Notes: generated from the letters alone by a model not told the origin. Shown: positions 43,687 to 54,212, numbered from the stretch's first letter. The stretch: 64,000 nt of DNA from Fragilaria crotonensis (GCA_022925895.1 JAKSYS010000036.1:118130-182129), one strand, 5' to 3'. A program made the numbers and translations.

Positions 43687-44756
43687 ATGATGACCGCGTT
43701 TTTTAATCTGTTCCTTTTCGTGTGGATCTCATTGACTCGAGAGGCTGTTGCAGTTCTCTCCGTCGACAAGCGCGCTTCGTTCGACAGCATGCCCGCCATG
43801 TTTGGGTCGCCATGGGTCACCGATACTCAGTATCAGGCTCGTCTTCAGGCACTACCGGCTCGGCCGTTCCTTTGTGAGGATGACGAAACCGCTTCCTTTG
43901 TTACCACAAAGAACTGGGGGCGACGTCTTGGGCAACTTGACACGAACAACATTACACAACAGTTGGAGCGCAAATTGGTCCAAAATGAATTACCCATTGC
44001 TCTTCTCGTCAGTCGAGGAGCATGTAGTTACAAAGAAAAGGCGCGGGAAGCCATGAAATTGCAAAATGTTGATTTCGTCATTGTATTCGACGATCAAGCC
44101 AAGCAGCCGTTGCTACCCATGACCTCGTCTGACTCATCCGAAGTCAAGATATGCACCTGCTATTTGTATCTTATGGAACAGGACTGCGTACGTTTCATGT
44201 CACTTGCTTCCATTACTTGTCACACGTTAGAAATGATCGGATCCTCACTGACACTCAAATTCTTGCTTTCGGTTGTGCAGATCTACAGCAGTTGCTCCGA
44301 GGCGAATCCAGTGACTCCAGATCAAAAGGGGGTTTGCTCATTACTATGGATGGTCAGATACCGACCGATGCCGATGGGTCAGACAATCCAAACGATGCTG
44401 ACTCGAATCTAAGCCAATTACTTTGGGTATTCATTGGGACGTGGGCAGGGATATACTTTCTTGTCGCTATTTCTGGTTACGAATGGTGTATTCGCTTTAA
44501 TGAATGGTGGTGGTGGCGTTGTTGCCCATGTTACAGGGAAGGATATCGTCTGCACGAATTTATCCCGAGCAACGATGTACGGCGGTTCCTTGACGAGGAC
44601 CAGTTGCAAGGAGAGGCTTTCAAACCTGAAATACCATTGACGGACGATCCGACCGACGACGATCTCACGACCTGCAGCGACACCTCGGAACTGCCATGTG
44701 ATGATTCGACATCGGATAGAATGTCATTGTCACGGCGACGGGGGCCACTTGTTTGA
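43687..44756 (+). CDS. PA-domain single-pass membrane protein, apparent frameshift
   Basis: The product begins with a signal peptide (MMTAFFNLFLFVWISLTREA). It continues with a protease-associated (PA) domain: LPIALLVSRGACSYKEKARE and AMKLQNVDFVIVFDDQAKQP. The expected next PA strand, MHLLFVSYGTGL, lies in another frame, so one base is missing or extra near 44145. A 93-nt GTACGT...GTGCAG intron (44188-44280) then joins GTGL to HLQQLLRGESS in that second frame. One membrane helix follows (LLWVFIGTWAGIYFLVAISG), then a Trp/Cys-rich juxtamembrane part and an acidic tail. PA domains often accompany RING ligases or vacuolar sorting receptors, but no RING is present. Either a sequence error or a recent inactivation explains the break. 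Confidence 0.65.
44188..44280 (+). other. Intron in the PA-domain gene
   Basis: GTACGT donor and TTGTGCAG acceptor. Removal keeps the frame that encodes the PA end, the membrane helix and the tail. The same GTACGT donor is used in the ATPase and prohibitin genes. Confidence 0.7.
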
Positions 44757-45185
44757 AGGAAGGGCGAGGACCCCGAAGTATCTGGTGATCTTCCTTTCCT
44801 GTAAGTACCATTCGTTCATAGGGGAGAGATCATCTTCGATATTATGCAATTTCGATCCATGCATAGGGTAATCAATACGTTAATGATATCCACCTTCCAC
44901 TTCATGCGCTTTGTACCTGTACTGCAGGCCATTCTCAGCGTTTCCCCTAAACCAAATTGCTGAACCTCGAGGCAAACCTTCCTACCGTCGACTTTTGAAC
45001 TATGCAATGTCACTAACCCTATTCCATGTCGTCCACAACAGTTTTACATTTAATCACGGTCCTTTGTAAATATCACGTCTTTTTATATCCTATACTGCTA
45101 GCTCGCTCTCGCTAGAAGGTTGATTCCATACTTCGATTGACGACAAAATCTGCCAAATTAAGACACATTGCCAAGCCTTTCATCA
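44757..45185. other. Convergent 3' region, PA-domain gene / prohibitin
   Basis: 430 bp between two convergent stop codons. Both 3' UTRs must lie here. No gene or repeat is seen. Confidence 0.5.
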
Positions 45186-46284
45186 TCATCCCCATCGTTT
45201 GGAAGCAACACTCTTTTCCATTTTTTCTTCCGCATCGACACTCAACAAGTTGAGGAGCAAGGAATCGGCATTCAAGTATACTTTATTCCCGGACGCAGCA
45301 ACAATGTCGGCAATTTCACGTGCCGCATCAATGCGTCGAAGTTTCATAAAGCCTGGATTCTTCTTGACGGCATTTCCAATAAGTTCCGCCGATTCGGCTT
45401 CTCCGCGGGCCTTGGTAATAATGGTCTTCTTTTCTTGCATGGCACCAATCACAACGTACTTGGCGCGTTCGGCGTCTTGTTGGGCTGTTATGATTGGATG
45501 ATTGGATGATTGGATGATTAGTAGAAATAAAACAAAAAGTTATGGAACAAGGAAGCAGAGGAGAGTGAGCAATGGTTCATGATTGGATTTGCAATGAGTG
45601 AACTCAATTGAAACTCTCAAGTGTTTACGTACCAACTTGCTTCGCTTCGACAGCCTTGGCATACTCATTACTGAAGGAGAGGTGGGTAATGGCAATATCA
45701 TCCAACAAGATATTGAATCCTGCAGCTCGAAGTCTCAATTCGCGAGCAATATCAGCGGAGACCATTTCACGCTTGGTAAGGAGTTCGTTAGCGTTGTAGC
45801 GCGCAACGACAGCCTTGGCAACTTCATTCATGATGGATGGCAAGACGCGTTCGTCGTAGTTCTTTCCCAATTGACGGTAGATCCAGACAAGTGCATTCGG
45901 ATCAGGCTTGTGAAGGACACGAATGGCCAAAGTGACCATTTGCAAATCCTTACTTCCGGTCAAGGTCTGAAGATTCACAGGACGAGTTCGGATATCGTAA
46001 ATGACGGGACGTTCAAACCATGGGATGTTAAAGTTCAATCCCTCTCCGTAGACACGATCCTTCATGCCAGACAGACGGTTGAACACGACAGCACGGTGAC
46101 CTCCCTGCACTGTGTAGATGGAGTTGTAGGCACCGTATCCGAGTCCAATGGCAACAATGGCCGATCCCAAGGCCCGACCTGCAGCTTCGCCCATTCCTCC
46201 TCCACCACCTCCACCAGCTCCTCCTCCCATGTTGGGAACGTTACGCGACATTTTCTGAAAGGCATCTCGAAATTGATTCGCCAT
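45186..46284 (-). CDS. PHB2: Prohibitin-2, mitochondrial inner-membrane scaffold
   Basis: Two exons (46284-45633 and 45484-45186) give 316 residues. The 148-nt intron (GTACGT...AACAG) splits an Ala codon in the conserved EAKQV-AQQDAERAKY. The N-terminal region is Gly-rich, then a membrane anchor (ALGSAIVAIGLGYGAYNSIY) leads into the SPFH domain: GGHRAVVFNRLSGMKD, GLNFNIPWFERPVIYDIRTR, TGSKDLQMVTL and ERVLPSIMNEV. The C-terminal coiled coil ends with NKVYLNADSLLLNLLSV. PHB1 and PHB2 assemble into rings in the mitochondrial inner membrane that stabilise respiratory and protease complexes. TGSKDLQMV and the anchor favour PHB2 over PHB1. It diverges from the Prp18 gene. Confidence 0.95.
45485..45632 (-). 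other. Prohibitin intron with GATTGGAT microrepeat
   Basis: The 148-nt intron contains about four copies of GATTGGAT(T) (plus strand, about 45493-45522) close to its acceptor side. This is the only simple repeat of note in the gene. Confidence 0.85.
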
Positions 46285-46795
46285 TTTGTTTGCTTGGTTG
46301 AGCTTTCAATAACGGTTGCTAATGATATGTGATTGATGTAATGTGTTGTTATTGTCACAAGGACCAAAAACTCGAGATTATACGTCTGAATCTGGATGTG
46401 AGATGATGGTGGATGCAGGATGCACAAATAGACCAGTGGACTCTAGTGGACGGCGGTGGAACTTCGGAGGCTTTCCTATTTTCTCTACTCCTGCTACTGT
46501 ACAAATGAATACTGTACGGCGGTATCGTACCAGGGTTTACGCTAAAACGTTTTGTCGTTGATGACAGGTTTCACGACTGTAGTGTGTAGTAGCAATACCG
46601 ATACTTACAAGTAGGCATGAACCTGCGCAGAAGGCGATCGTTCTGCGTGACTCTCATCACGGCAAGCAAATGAACTCAAACGATCAGTTTGCCAACTAGA
46701 CTGGAGTACTCGGATCAGTGCAAAGTGTCGGTACTCTGTCCTCGTGATATTAAAGTATCCATTGAGTGCACAGCAGTGCAGATAGACGTGCCATT
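46285..46795. promoter_or_regulatory. Divergent promoter region, prohibitin / Prp18
   Basis: 511 bp between divergent start codons. GTAC words recur (near 46498-46530 and 46700-46740). No clear TATA box is seen. Confidence 0.5.
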
Positions 46796-48009
46796 ATGGA
46801 TTTGCTCAAGAAGGAAATGGAGCGAAAGAAAATGGCCTTGTCACTGGCGCGGGACAAAACATCATCCGGCCGTTTCGTCAAGGCATCTGATTTGAGGCGA
46901 GCACAAGAAGAGGAGGAAGAACGATTGCGCCACAAACGACCTCGACTGGAAGCGAATCCGAGTATTGCTGCTAGTCATGTTCCGAACGACACAACAATAA
47001 CAACTGATGGTAGTGGCAACAGCACTACAACAACTCCGCCTCTTGAAGAAACCGCATTTCGCCACGACGGAAAGGAAGGAAGTAAAAAGATGCCGAAACC
47101 GCGACACCTTCGGCACTCACAACGCGAAAAGCCACGCCAGTATCCAAGAAATCACAATCGGATTCAATGCTCAACAGCAGCAGCAACAGCAGTAGCAGCG
47201 CTATAATGTCTCCAAAGCAATTAATGAAACAATTGCGAAGTTTGGGTTTGCCCATTGCGCTCTTTGGTGAGTCTCTGGATCGAAAGCTGCAGCGACTGCA
47301 AGCCGCACTGGACAAACAGACTGTGCAATCCAAGACACAAACGGAAATGGACGAATTTCGTCTCGGGAAGGGGCATGGAATACGAAATCCATTTTTGAAT
47401 CGCAAGGGGGAAGAGGACGATAATGTTGGAAAAAAGAAAGTTGTAGCCGTTGTTGTGGGAGGAACAGGAGAGACCACGTCTGCAGAAGCAGTCGCAAAGA
47501 AACAACAAGAGGAAGAGAACGATGCTTCTAATGATCCTCATAAAAAAGTTTATCGATATCTAAAGGGACTTTTGAATCAATGGGAGGACGACTTGGCGCT
47601 ACGACCTGATGCTACCAAGCGAACTGCTGCTGGCAAGAATGAGACCAAAACTTTGAAGCAGTGCAAGGACTACATTCGTCCTCTGTTTAAACAACTTAAA
47701 ACGCGCAAGTTGGAAGAGGGCCTCCTGCATCATATGATCAAGATCGTTGACTACTGCAAGGAGGGAGAATTCGTCAGAGCCCATGATTCGTATCTTGATT
47801 TGGCAATTGGCAGATCGGCATGGCCTATTGGAGTGACAATGGTGGGCATCCATGCAAGATCGGGACGTGCCAAGATTGAGGCTGCCAACGTGGCTCATGT
47901 GATGAACAGTGAGTTGCACAGAAAGTATTTGACGTCCGTCAAGCGACTCATGACCTACGCGCAAAAGAAAGCGGACAATGTGGACCCTAGCAAAAAGGTG
48001 CTGAATTAG
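46796..48009 (+). CDS. PRP18: Pre-mRNA splicing factor Prp18, apparent one-base frameshift
   Basis: It starts MDLLKKEMERKKMALSLARD, as Prp18 proteins do. In the middle lies the PRP4/SFM-type motif (SPKQLMKQLRSLGLPIALFG). The C-terminal Prp18 domain is clear: YRYLKGLLNQWEDDLALRP, KDYIRPLFKQLKTRKLEE, LDLAIGRSAWPIGVTMVGIH and HRKYLTSVKRLMTYAQKK. Prp18 acts with Slu7 in the second splicing step, and the WPIGVTMVGIHAR loop is its most conserved segment. The frame changes at a run of five A residues near 47083-47088; one added A would join KEGSKK to DAETATPS and keep all domains. The domains are otherwise intact, so a homopolymer error is likelier than gene death. Confidence 0.88.
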
Positions 48010-48890
48010 GCATTAGGAGTGGAGCCCTTCATTAGCAAGCATCTAGCGTGAATGGCACTCCAGTAGATTTTCTATGTAAAGTCAACTGGGTGATGGATAC
48101 TACTCTATACTCTGGCAAGGAGTAGTAATACAGTGTCTTGCCGGGGATGGTTTTCCGATCATGCGTGACCATGGCTGCATTTCGTGGAGAATCAGGCGCC
48201 TTGACTATGAAATGACATAACACTACCTAACTACAACACCTGTACTGTACTATAAAGTTACGAGTACAATTGAGTCCAGTACTGGAGGACAAGGTAGTAG
48301 TGCTGCATCCTATGTGCCACAATGTACGGAGTACGGAGTATGCATACTCGCCAGTATGCGACACAATATCTCGTCGTACGACCTGTACTGCAGTACGGAG
48401 TACTACCGGCAGTAGATTGAAACCGATCTCACGATTCCGCTGTCAACTCGAAAAAATTGCCTCTCCGTTTCGATTTTCGATAGGAGACCTCGTCGCACAA
48501 AGACACGATGACAGACAAGTACCGACAAAAAACGTTTTCCGACCTGTCATGGCGGTTAGCGTTCCAAAGGATACTTTCAGACCTACACGTGTGGCGTGGT
48601 ATTAAATTCCTCGAAAATCTCGAATGAGATATATATATGCCTCAGTGTTGTATATGGAATATCATTTTTAAAGGTGCACGTTATTATGCGATAGCAGTTT
48701 TTGGCCGGTGATACACATCGAAACCCACAACTCCCCTCTAGAACAACGATCCTTGGCGATCCCGACACTCTCCGCATATTGTTCGACTCAACATCACAAC
48801 AACCACTTTCGTATTCTCGACAACTGTCTTCAGTCTATACACGTGTTGTTCCTTCATTGACTTCATAAACCATCTCCAACTTTGCCTGCA
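48010..48890. promoter_or_regulatory. Intergenic region upstream of the cyclin gene
   Basis: 881 bp including the Prp18 3' UTR and the cyclin promoter. GTAC words are dense at 48240-48410 (GTACGGAGTACGGAGTATGC, CTGTACTGCAGTACGGAGTA). An ATATATATAT run sits at about 48630-48638. No gene is seen. Confidence 0.5.
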
Positions 48891-50264
48891 ATGTTTCCCC
48901 CAGCTGCAATGAATGCTCGTCGTGCTTTTAGAGTAAGTTTGAAGGTTTCACGATGGATCTCGGTGGCTGAAAGCGTTCTGTTTCGGCTTGGCGTGAGAGA
49001 CTAGCCCACGATAAGTTTCAAACCAGGCTGCAAGGATCTCGAGCAATGGAATTCAACCTTTGCCCCAGCGACAATGGCTTATGTATTGGTGGAACATGTA
49101 GATGTGGTTTCAAACGAAGCGGACCCTCCAAGTTGGATTGCGGGTTGGCCGTCAGTTTCCTCATGACATTATGCTTGCGACTAACCGTGATACATCTCCT
49201 CTTGCAATCTATATTCTTAGGATGTCACCAACGCCGCTCGCGGAGCAGAGATGAACCCAGCCGTAGGGGCCGTCAACAAACGATCAAATGCACCAGTCCC
49301 CATTCAACTGCCGGCTCGTCCAGAAATCCTTGTCGAGAGCCGCAATCCTGTCGAGCATATTAGACCTGACCAGAACAGCTACCAACACATTGGACAAGTC
49401 GATAACATTGACGAAAGAGATGCCGATGATCCGCTCTGTGCCACTGAATACGTCAACGATATGTACGCCCATTTTCGCTTGATAGAGGGAACCAAGTCCG
49501 TCCGCCCCGTTTTCATGGAGACCCAGCCACACATTAACGAACGCATGCGATCTATCCTTGTTGACTGGCTTGTTGAGGTTCATTTGAAGTTCAAGCTGGT
49601 TCCAGAAACTCTTTACCTGACTATAAACCTCATTGACCGTTACCTTGAGAAGAAGGAAGTCTCCAGACCAAAGTTGCAGTTGATCGGAGTCACCTCTCTC
49701 TTGATTGCCTCCAAGTATGAGGAAATCTATCCACCAGAACTCCGCGATCTTGTCTACATTTGTGATCGTGCCTACACCAGGACCGAGGTGAGTCTCAAAA
49801 CGAACTACACCGGGCCGTCATTGTTCACGTGTCTCTCACATTATTTACAGATCATTGAGATGGAGGAAAACATCTTGAAGACATTGGAGTATCAAATCAC
49901 AATCCCATCCGCTCATGCGTTCCTTGTCCGATACCTTAAAGCTGCCCATGCCGACAAGAGGATTGTGCAGCTGTCGTGTTACATCTTGGATGGCACCCTT
50001 CAAAGTTACAACCTTCTTCACTACCTGCCTAGTCAACTTGCTGCGGCCGCTGTCTTCATCGCCAGAAGAACCGTCGGAAGAAACTCGTGGAGCCCAACCC
50101 TCTTGAAGTACTCTGCCTATTGCGAAGAAGACATCGTTTCGGTTGCTCGTGCTGTGCTTAATGAGAAATCTTCAACGTCGACAGAGCTTCGTGCTGTGAA
50201 TAAGAAGTACACCAGTAGCCGATACGGTGGTGTTGCCAACACGGTGCTGCAATCTGATTTCTAA
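48891..50264 (+). CDS. B-type mitotic cyclin with split destruction box
   Basis: I propose three exons (48891-48932, 49221-49787, 49851-50264), giving 340 residues. The first junction creates RRAFRDVTN, a close match to the cyclin B destruction box (RxxLxDxxN, with F for L), which supports it. The cyclin box follows (MRSILVDWLVEVHLKFKLVP, LIASKYEEIYPPELRDLVYI) and then the C-terminal cyclin fold (EYQITIPSAHAFLVRYLK, YLPSQLAAAAVFIARR). The protein should bind and activate a mitotic CDK and be degraded by the APC/C. The second intron (GTGAGT...TTACAG) is 63 nt long and contains no stop in frame, so retention would insert 21 residues inside the cyclin box. Confidence 0.9.
48933..49220 (+). other. 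First intron of the cyclin gene
   Basis: GTAAGT donor and TTCTTAG acceptor, phase 0, 288 nt. A nearer acceptor (CCAG at 49026) would lead to a stop within 25 codons with no phase-compatible donor before it. Confidence 0.7.
49788..49850 (+). other. Second intron of the cyclin gene, in frame and stop-free
   Basis: GTGAGT donor and TTATTTACAG acceptor, 63 nt. Splicing joins YTRTE to IIEMEENILKTLEYQ, the continuous sequence found in B cyclins. Confidence 0.88.
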
Positions 50265-51110
50265 ATATTTCCCATGTTGTCGATCAATGAACAGCGTTGC
50301 CTTGCTTTGGAAGCAATCCATCAGCTATATGTTCGCTCTGATCACCATCCATGCATAGCACACTTGGGAGACAGTCGTTTGGTTCCGCGGAATTGTTAAG
50401 GACCTTATGACTGTTGGCGTTTTGCACTGGAGGAGGAGGTAAAAATGAATGGGGTGCATGGACTCTTTTCGCGTAAGGGTTTGTCAGGTACTTAACCTGT
50501 ATAACACTAAAACTATACTAATTAGAAACTCTTGATTATATAGTATCGCAACTCCATGATTGGAGACGACTCGCCAGAAGAACGAGTTGCACCTCCACTT
50601 GGGCGACTCAGTTCCCTCGCTGAGGTGCGTTGCGATGCTCTTGATACTTCCAGATCAGAGTCTCACTCAACCGATACCAAAATGACCGCAAAAGATACGA
50701 AAGATGGCTCGAATTTGCGAAGCATCCAACAGTGTCCTGCGCTACCACTCTGATTGATGTGAGAATTGGTGCATGTGCTTGTAGGTGTGATGCAATCGAG
50801 AGATTACTATTGAATACTGATGCACAGCGGCATGGCACACGATTAAGTAATTTTCTCACATCTCGCTTCGAACTTTTACGTGAGCGACTCCTCGATTGGT
50901 CACACCACAGTGCGCTTACACGATTATAGGCTTCAACTTGCAGCATGCATTTCATGGTTTTCCTGTCATTAAGTCTGTAACTTGGGTTTCGGCAGTTCCT
51001 CGCTCACGAACTCACACGGTGCGGTTGAAGTACATTCGTTGCGCTTCCTCATTTGGTCTAGGACGGTAGTCAGGCGCATTGCGGGTAACCATTGGTTGAT
51101 TGAGAATGTT
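50265..51110. other. Convergent intergenic region, cyclin / cupin-like gene
   Basis: 846 bp between convergent stop codons. A 115-codon minus-strand frame (50608-50955) is open, but its product has no recognised motif. I see nothing else. Confidence 0.4.
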
Positions 51111-52073
51111 TCAAGTTGGCACCGCCTTGTGGCAAGTGCAGTTGCCTTTGGCGTAAAGCCCAGTGGCATGCAAGATCCTCAGCACTTCCTGATAACCACC
51201 TTGTAGAAGAATTTCTGGAATTGTCAATCCGAAGACAGCCAAACTGACGGACGGCTCTAGAGCGACAACGCAGTGCCAGCAACCCTTGGGGATGAACAAT
51301 GCATCGCCAGCCTCGACGCGAGCGTAGCGACCGTGAGCTTTAGCAAACTCCGCACTTTCGCGCGGTTGCGATGGCAAGCGCGAAATGTCAATGTCACTGA
51401 GGAAGGCACCCCACTCGTATCTCTTGGATTCGCACATGTATTTGCTCTGGTCAGGTGTAAACAAGAGCACTTCTTTCGTCCCACGAGCTTGGCAAAACCA
51501 GTTGTTTGGGAAATCGTAATGTAAACCAGTCACAGTTTTCGCGGGACCGATGAATACGTACTCCCAACAAAATCGACAACCAGGCCAAAGTTCGCGAATC
51601 GCGAAATCCTTTTTCAAGTGGGGGAACTCGTCCAGTATATTCCATTGGCTCAAGTGTAGTTTGTCAGCTTTAAACGACTGCATGTACGACCAATCTAAAT
51701 GAAACGTTTCGCTAATGCCCGGTTTGAGCTTGGCATACCGATCTGCTGTCAACAAACCTCCATCGACAGGATGTGGTTGACGAGCCGCTTCCCCGAGAAG
51801 TGCAATGTACGGAGCGACTGGTAAAACAGGTTCATCGTTGTCAGATCCTTGCTCTCGCACACCATCTTGAAATCCGAAGACCACTTCTTTTCCATCTGGA
51901 CGCCGAAGAGAGGCCAGGTATTCAAAGCTCCAACGCTGCCAAGCGGGCCAATCTTTGACGGCGCCTTTCACCAAAAGGGGTGTCGTTCGCAAACCGAACC
52001 CGCCAACTTTGTCGAGATCCTTCGCGTCAATCTGATCGACCAGCTGAAACGAAGGGCCAATGTATTCCGTCAT
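51111..52073 (-). CDS. Cupin-like/JmjC-type Fe(II) and 2-oxoglutarate-dependent hydroxylase
   Basis: The 320-residue product has the order of cupin_8/JmjC hydroxylases of the JMJD5/FIH type. PLLVKGAVKDWPAWQRWS is the usual opening. The iron site is H185 and D187 in TVTGLHYDFPNNWF, plus H267 in GDALFIPKGCWHCVVALEP. K200 in the strand after the HxD motif may bind 2-oxoglutarate. Such enzymes hydroxylate protein side chains or demethylate lysines; the substrate here is unknown. There is no signal peptide or other domain. The C-terminus has a short Cys/His cluster (NCTCHKA). A copia element is inserted about 264 bp upstream of its start codon. Confidence 0.85.
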   Translation of the reverse strand: MTEYIGPSFQLVDQIDAKDLDKVGGFGLRTTPLLVKGAVKDWPAWQRWSFEYLASLRRPDGKEVVFGFQDGVREQGSDNDEPVLPVAPYIALLGEAARQPHPVDGGLLTADRYAKLKPGISETFHLDWSYMQSFKADKLHLSQWNILDEFPHLKKDFAIRELWPGCRFCWEYVFIGPAKTVTGLHYDFPNNWFCQARGTKEVLLFTPDQSKYMCESKRYEWGAFLSDIDISRLPSQPRESAEFAKAHGRYARVEAGDALFIPKGCWHCVVALEPSVSLAVFGLTIPEILLQGGYQEVLRILHATGLYAKGNCTCHKAVPT

Positions 52074-52336
52074 TGTAGCTTGTGCTTGTGATAACTACAA
52101 GCAAGATTTATTCTTCTCTGTCGCGCTATCTATGAATTCCAACACGAGAGGCATCTGATGGATGCTAAGCATAGCTCGTATGGCACAGATCAGAGAGTGA
52201 AGTCTTCATCAATTCCGCGATCTCGCCTTCTTCGAGTCATATGGAAACTAAAGTACGGTAGATTCATACGACAGTACATACTCAGAGTAAGGTCCACAAT
52301 TTCCAATTTGAACATAGAACCGTAATGTGCACTGAT

Positions 52337-52341
52337 GATTG
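52337..52341. repeat. Target site duplication, left (GATTG)
   Basis: Directly precedes the lower LTR and is repeated at 63986-63990 after the upper LTR. Confidence 0.9.
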
Positions 52342-52933
52342 TGACAGTGTTCGTGTGATCGGTACACGAGTACTGGCCGACGGTAGACTTAAGGTTAGTA
52401 GGACCTAGAAGTCTAACGTTGGACTTGACGGGTGAGGAAGCGAACCTGACGGATCGTCCAGCTTTGGGCGATGGTGTTTTGTAGACATACACCATGGCGG
52501 TAGATTTGTTGATACAAGGATGTAGAAATGTAGGAAACTAAGTAGTAAAGGCCTTTACTGTTTTTGGTTTGTGGAAATTATAAGATGAATTGGAATGAAA
52601 AATGAAGGTGAGACTTGCAACATTAGTTGGAGTCTCACAAATGAAGTGTTGTCTTAGTCCCACTTCCTGAGTGGTGTTTGGGAAGTGTTGTCCATAGTAA
52701 AAAGAGTGTTGTTGAAGTTATCAACAACACTCATGATTTGAATTACTTAGGAAGTAAATTCAAATAGTTTTGTGTTGCAGACCAGTAGTACCAGGTTCTG
52801 ATCCGTAGCATTCTACGGAACGGGTCACGGACAGACTAAGAAAATAATGGACTGTCTATTGTATTACCGTATGGTATTTAACCTTACAGTAAGACGAGAG
52901 ACAGTGTGACAGAGTGACGGTAGATTCCTAACA
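52342..52933 (-). repeat. 3' LTR of the large copia element (592 bp)
   Basis: Plus-strand ends are TGACAGTGTTCG and TTCCTAACA. It differs from the other LTR mainly by short insertions (for example GGAAACTAAGTAG and ATTACTTAGG) and only about one substitution that I noticed. Confidence 0.95.
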
Positions 52934-52941
52934 CCCCTCTT
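52934..52941 (-). promoter_or_regulatory. Polypurine tract of the large copia element
   Basis: On the minus strand AAGAGGGG directly precedes the 3' LTR, identical to the tract in the gag-only element. Confidence 0.85.
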
Positions 52942-53014
52942 GGATCAGATCTCTGGTCCCGGTGATGAAAGCATGTGGTCGGGGAGAACACAGAAGATCT
53001 TGGTGAGGTGAGGA

Positions 53015-54212
53015 TCAATTTGCCGGAGTGTTGAGTTTTGGTGAGGATGTCGGCAAGTTGAGAGTCACAGGGAATCCAATGAAGTTGGTGAATGCCGTCT
53101 TGTTGGCCTTGACGGACGAAGTGGAAGCGGCGTTCGATGTGTCGCTCTTGCGAGTGAGTTTTCCATTCTTTGCGATTTGGACGGTGGCTTCATTGTCAAT
53201 CATGAGGATGGCAGGTATGGAAGGAAGACGTTGGGTTGATTCACGCCATTGTTTGGTGCCAAGATAGAGCATATCGTAGAAGCATTCGGATGTGAGCTGT
53301 GGCCATTGTGGCAGAACATGCGGCCATGTATTCAGCTTCAGAAGTAGACATTGCAACAGGTGTAGGCATTGTAGAATTGGCTTCAATGAGGGCACCATTG
53401 TAGAAGATCATGTATCCAACAGTGGAACGGCCAGTGTCAGGGCAGTCTTGCCAGCTGGCGTCGGAGAAAACGGTGAGATCGGAGTATGGGATACGATGGT
53501 GAAGGCAGATGTCATAGATGGGATTTGAAGTGCCATCGGGGTAGAATTTGAGAGCGTAGTAGGGGCGGCGGCGAAGATAGCCGATGAGCCAAGATAGGGC
53601 TCGAAAATCAGGTATGCCAGGGGAGATGCATGCTTTAGCAAGTTTGCAGACAGCAAATAGGATGTCAGCTCTTGTATTGTATGCAAGGTAGAGGAGAGTG
53701 CAGACAGCAGAGCGGAAGGGAAGGCGTTGTTGCTTTTGTTCGACGAGGGTAACGTCAGAGGCGGTTACGGGGCGGTTATCCTTGCTGAAGGTGTAGTCGG
53801 GAGGAAAGGGGGTATCGCGTTCGGGGAATTCGGAATTCGGGTCATAACGTTGGAGAGTATTCAAAACGTAGCGGTGTTGATCCAGAGTATAGCTTGAGTC
53901 GGAGTGTTTGTGGATACGCATTTGGAGGAACCATTGCGCAGGTCCGAGGAATTTGACATCGAAGCGATTGCGGACGGAATCTTCAAATTGTTTTTCGATG
54001 GAATCGTTGCTTCCAGCGTAGAGCATATCATCGACGAAAAATAGGAGACGGAGCCATTGATTGTGTTTGTCGTATCGGACAAAATAAGACGGTTCGGAAG
54101 GAGATTGGATAAAGCCTTGGGAGTAGAGCCATTCCGAAAATTCAATGTTCCAATATTTGCCAGAGTAGACGAGACCGTAGATTCCTTTGTTCAGTAACAT
54201 TGGGAGAGCCAA
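53015..54212 (-). pseudogene. RT active-site half and RNase H of the large copia element
   Basis: The frame starts at GIYGLVYSGKYWNIEF and contains the RT catalytic box RLLFFVDDMLYAGS and the block FLGPAQWFLQMRI. RNase H follows with TVFSDASWQDCPDTGRSTVG, STSEAEYMAACSAT and, after a frame change near 53290, PAILMIDNEATVQIAKNGKL. The last readable part, the LADILTK-like end, lies about 60 bp before the polypurine tract, as usual for copia. Confidence 0.9.

Noticed and set aside
45598-46332. 244-codon plus-strand frame
   Set aside because: Exact antisense of the prohibitin first exon; the prohibitin reading is unmistakable.
48933-49026. Short first intron of the cyclin gene using the CCAG acceptor
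   Set aside because: The resulting exon reaches a stop after about 25 codons and offers no phase-compatible donor; the longer intron restores a destruction box.
50608-50955. 115-codon minus-strand open frame between the cyclin and hydroxylase genes
   Set aside because: Serine/arginine-rich without a domain, in a convergent 3' region.
52190-52495. 101-codon minus-strand frame reading out of the 3' LTR into flanking DNA
   Set aside because: Its first half is LTR sequence and its second half is host flank, so the fusion is an accident of insertion.
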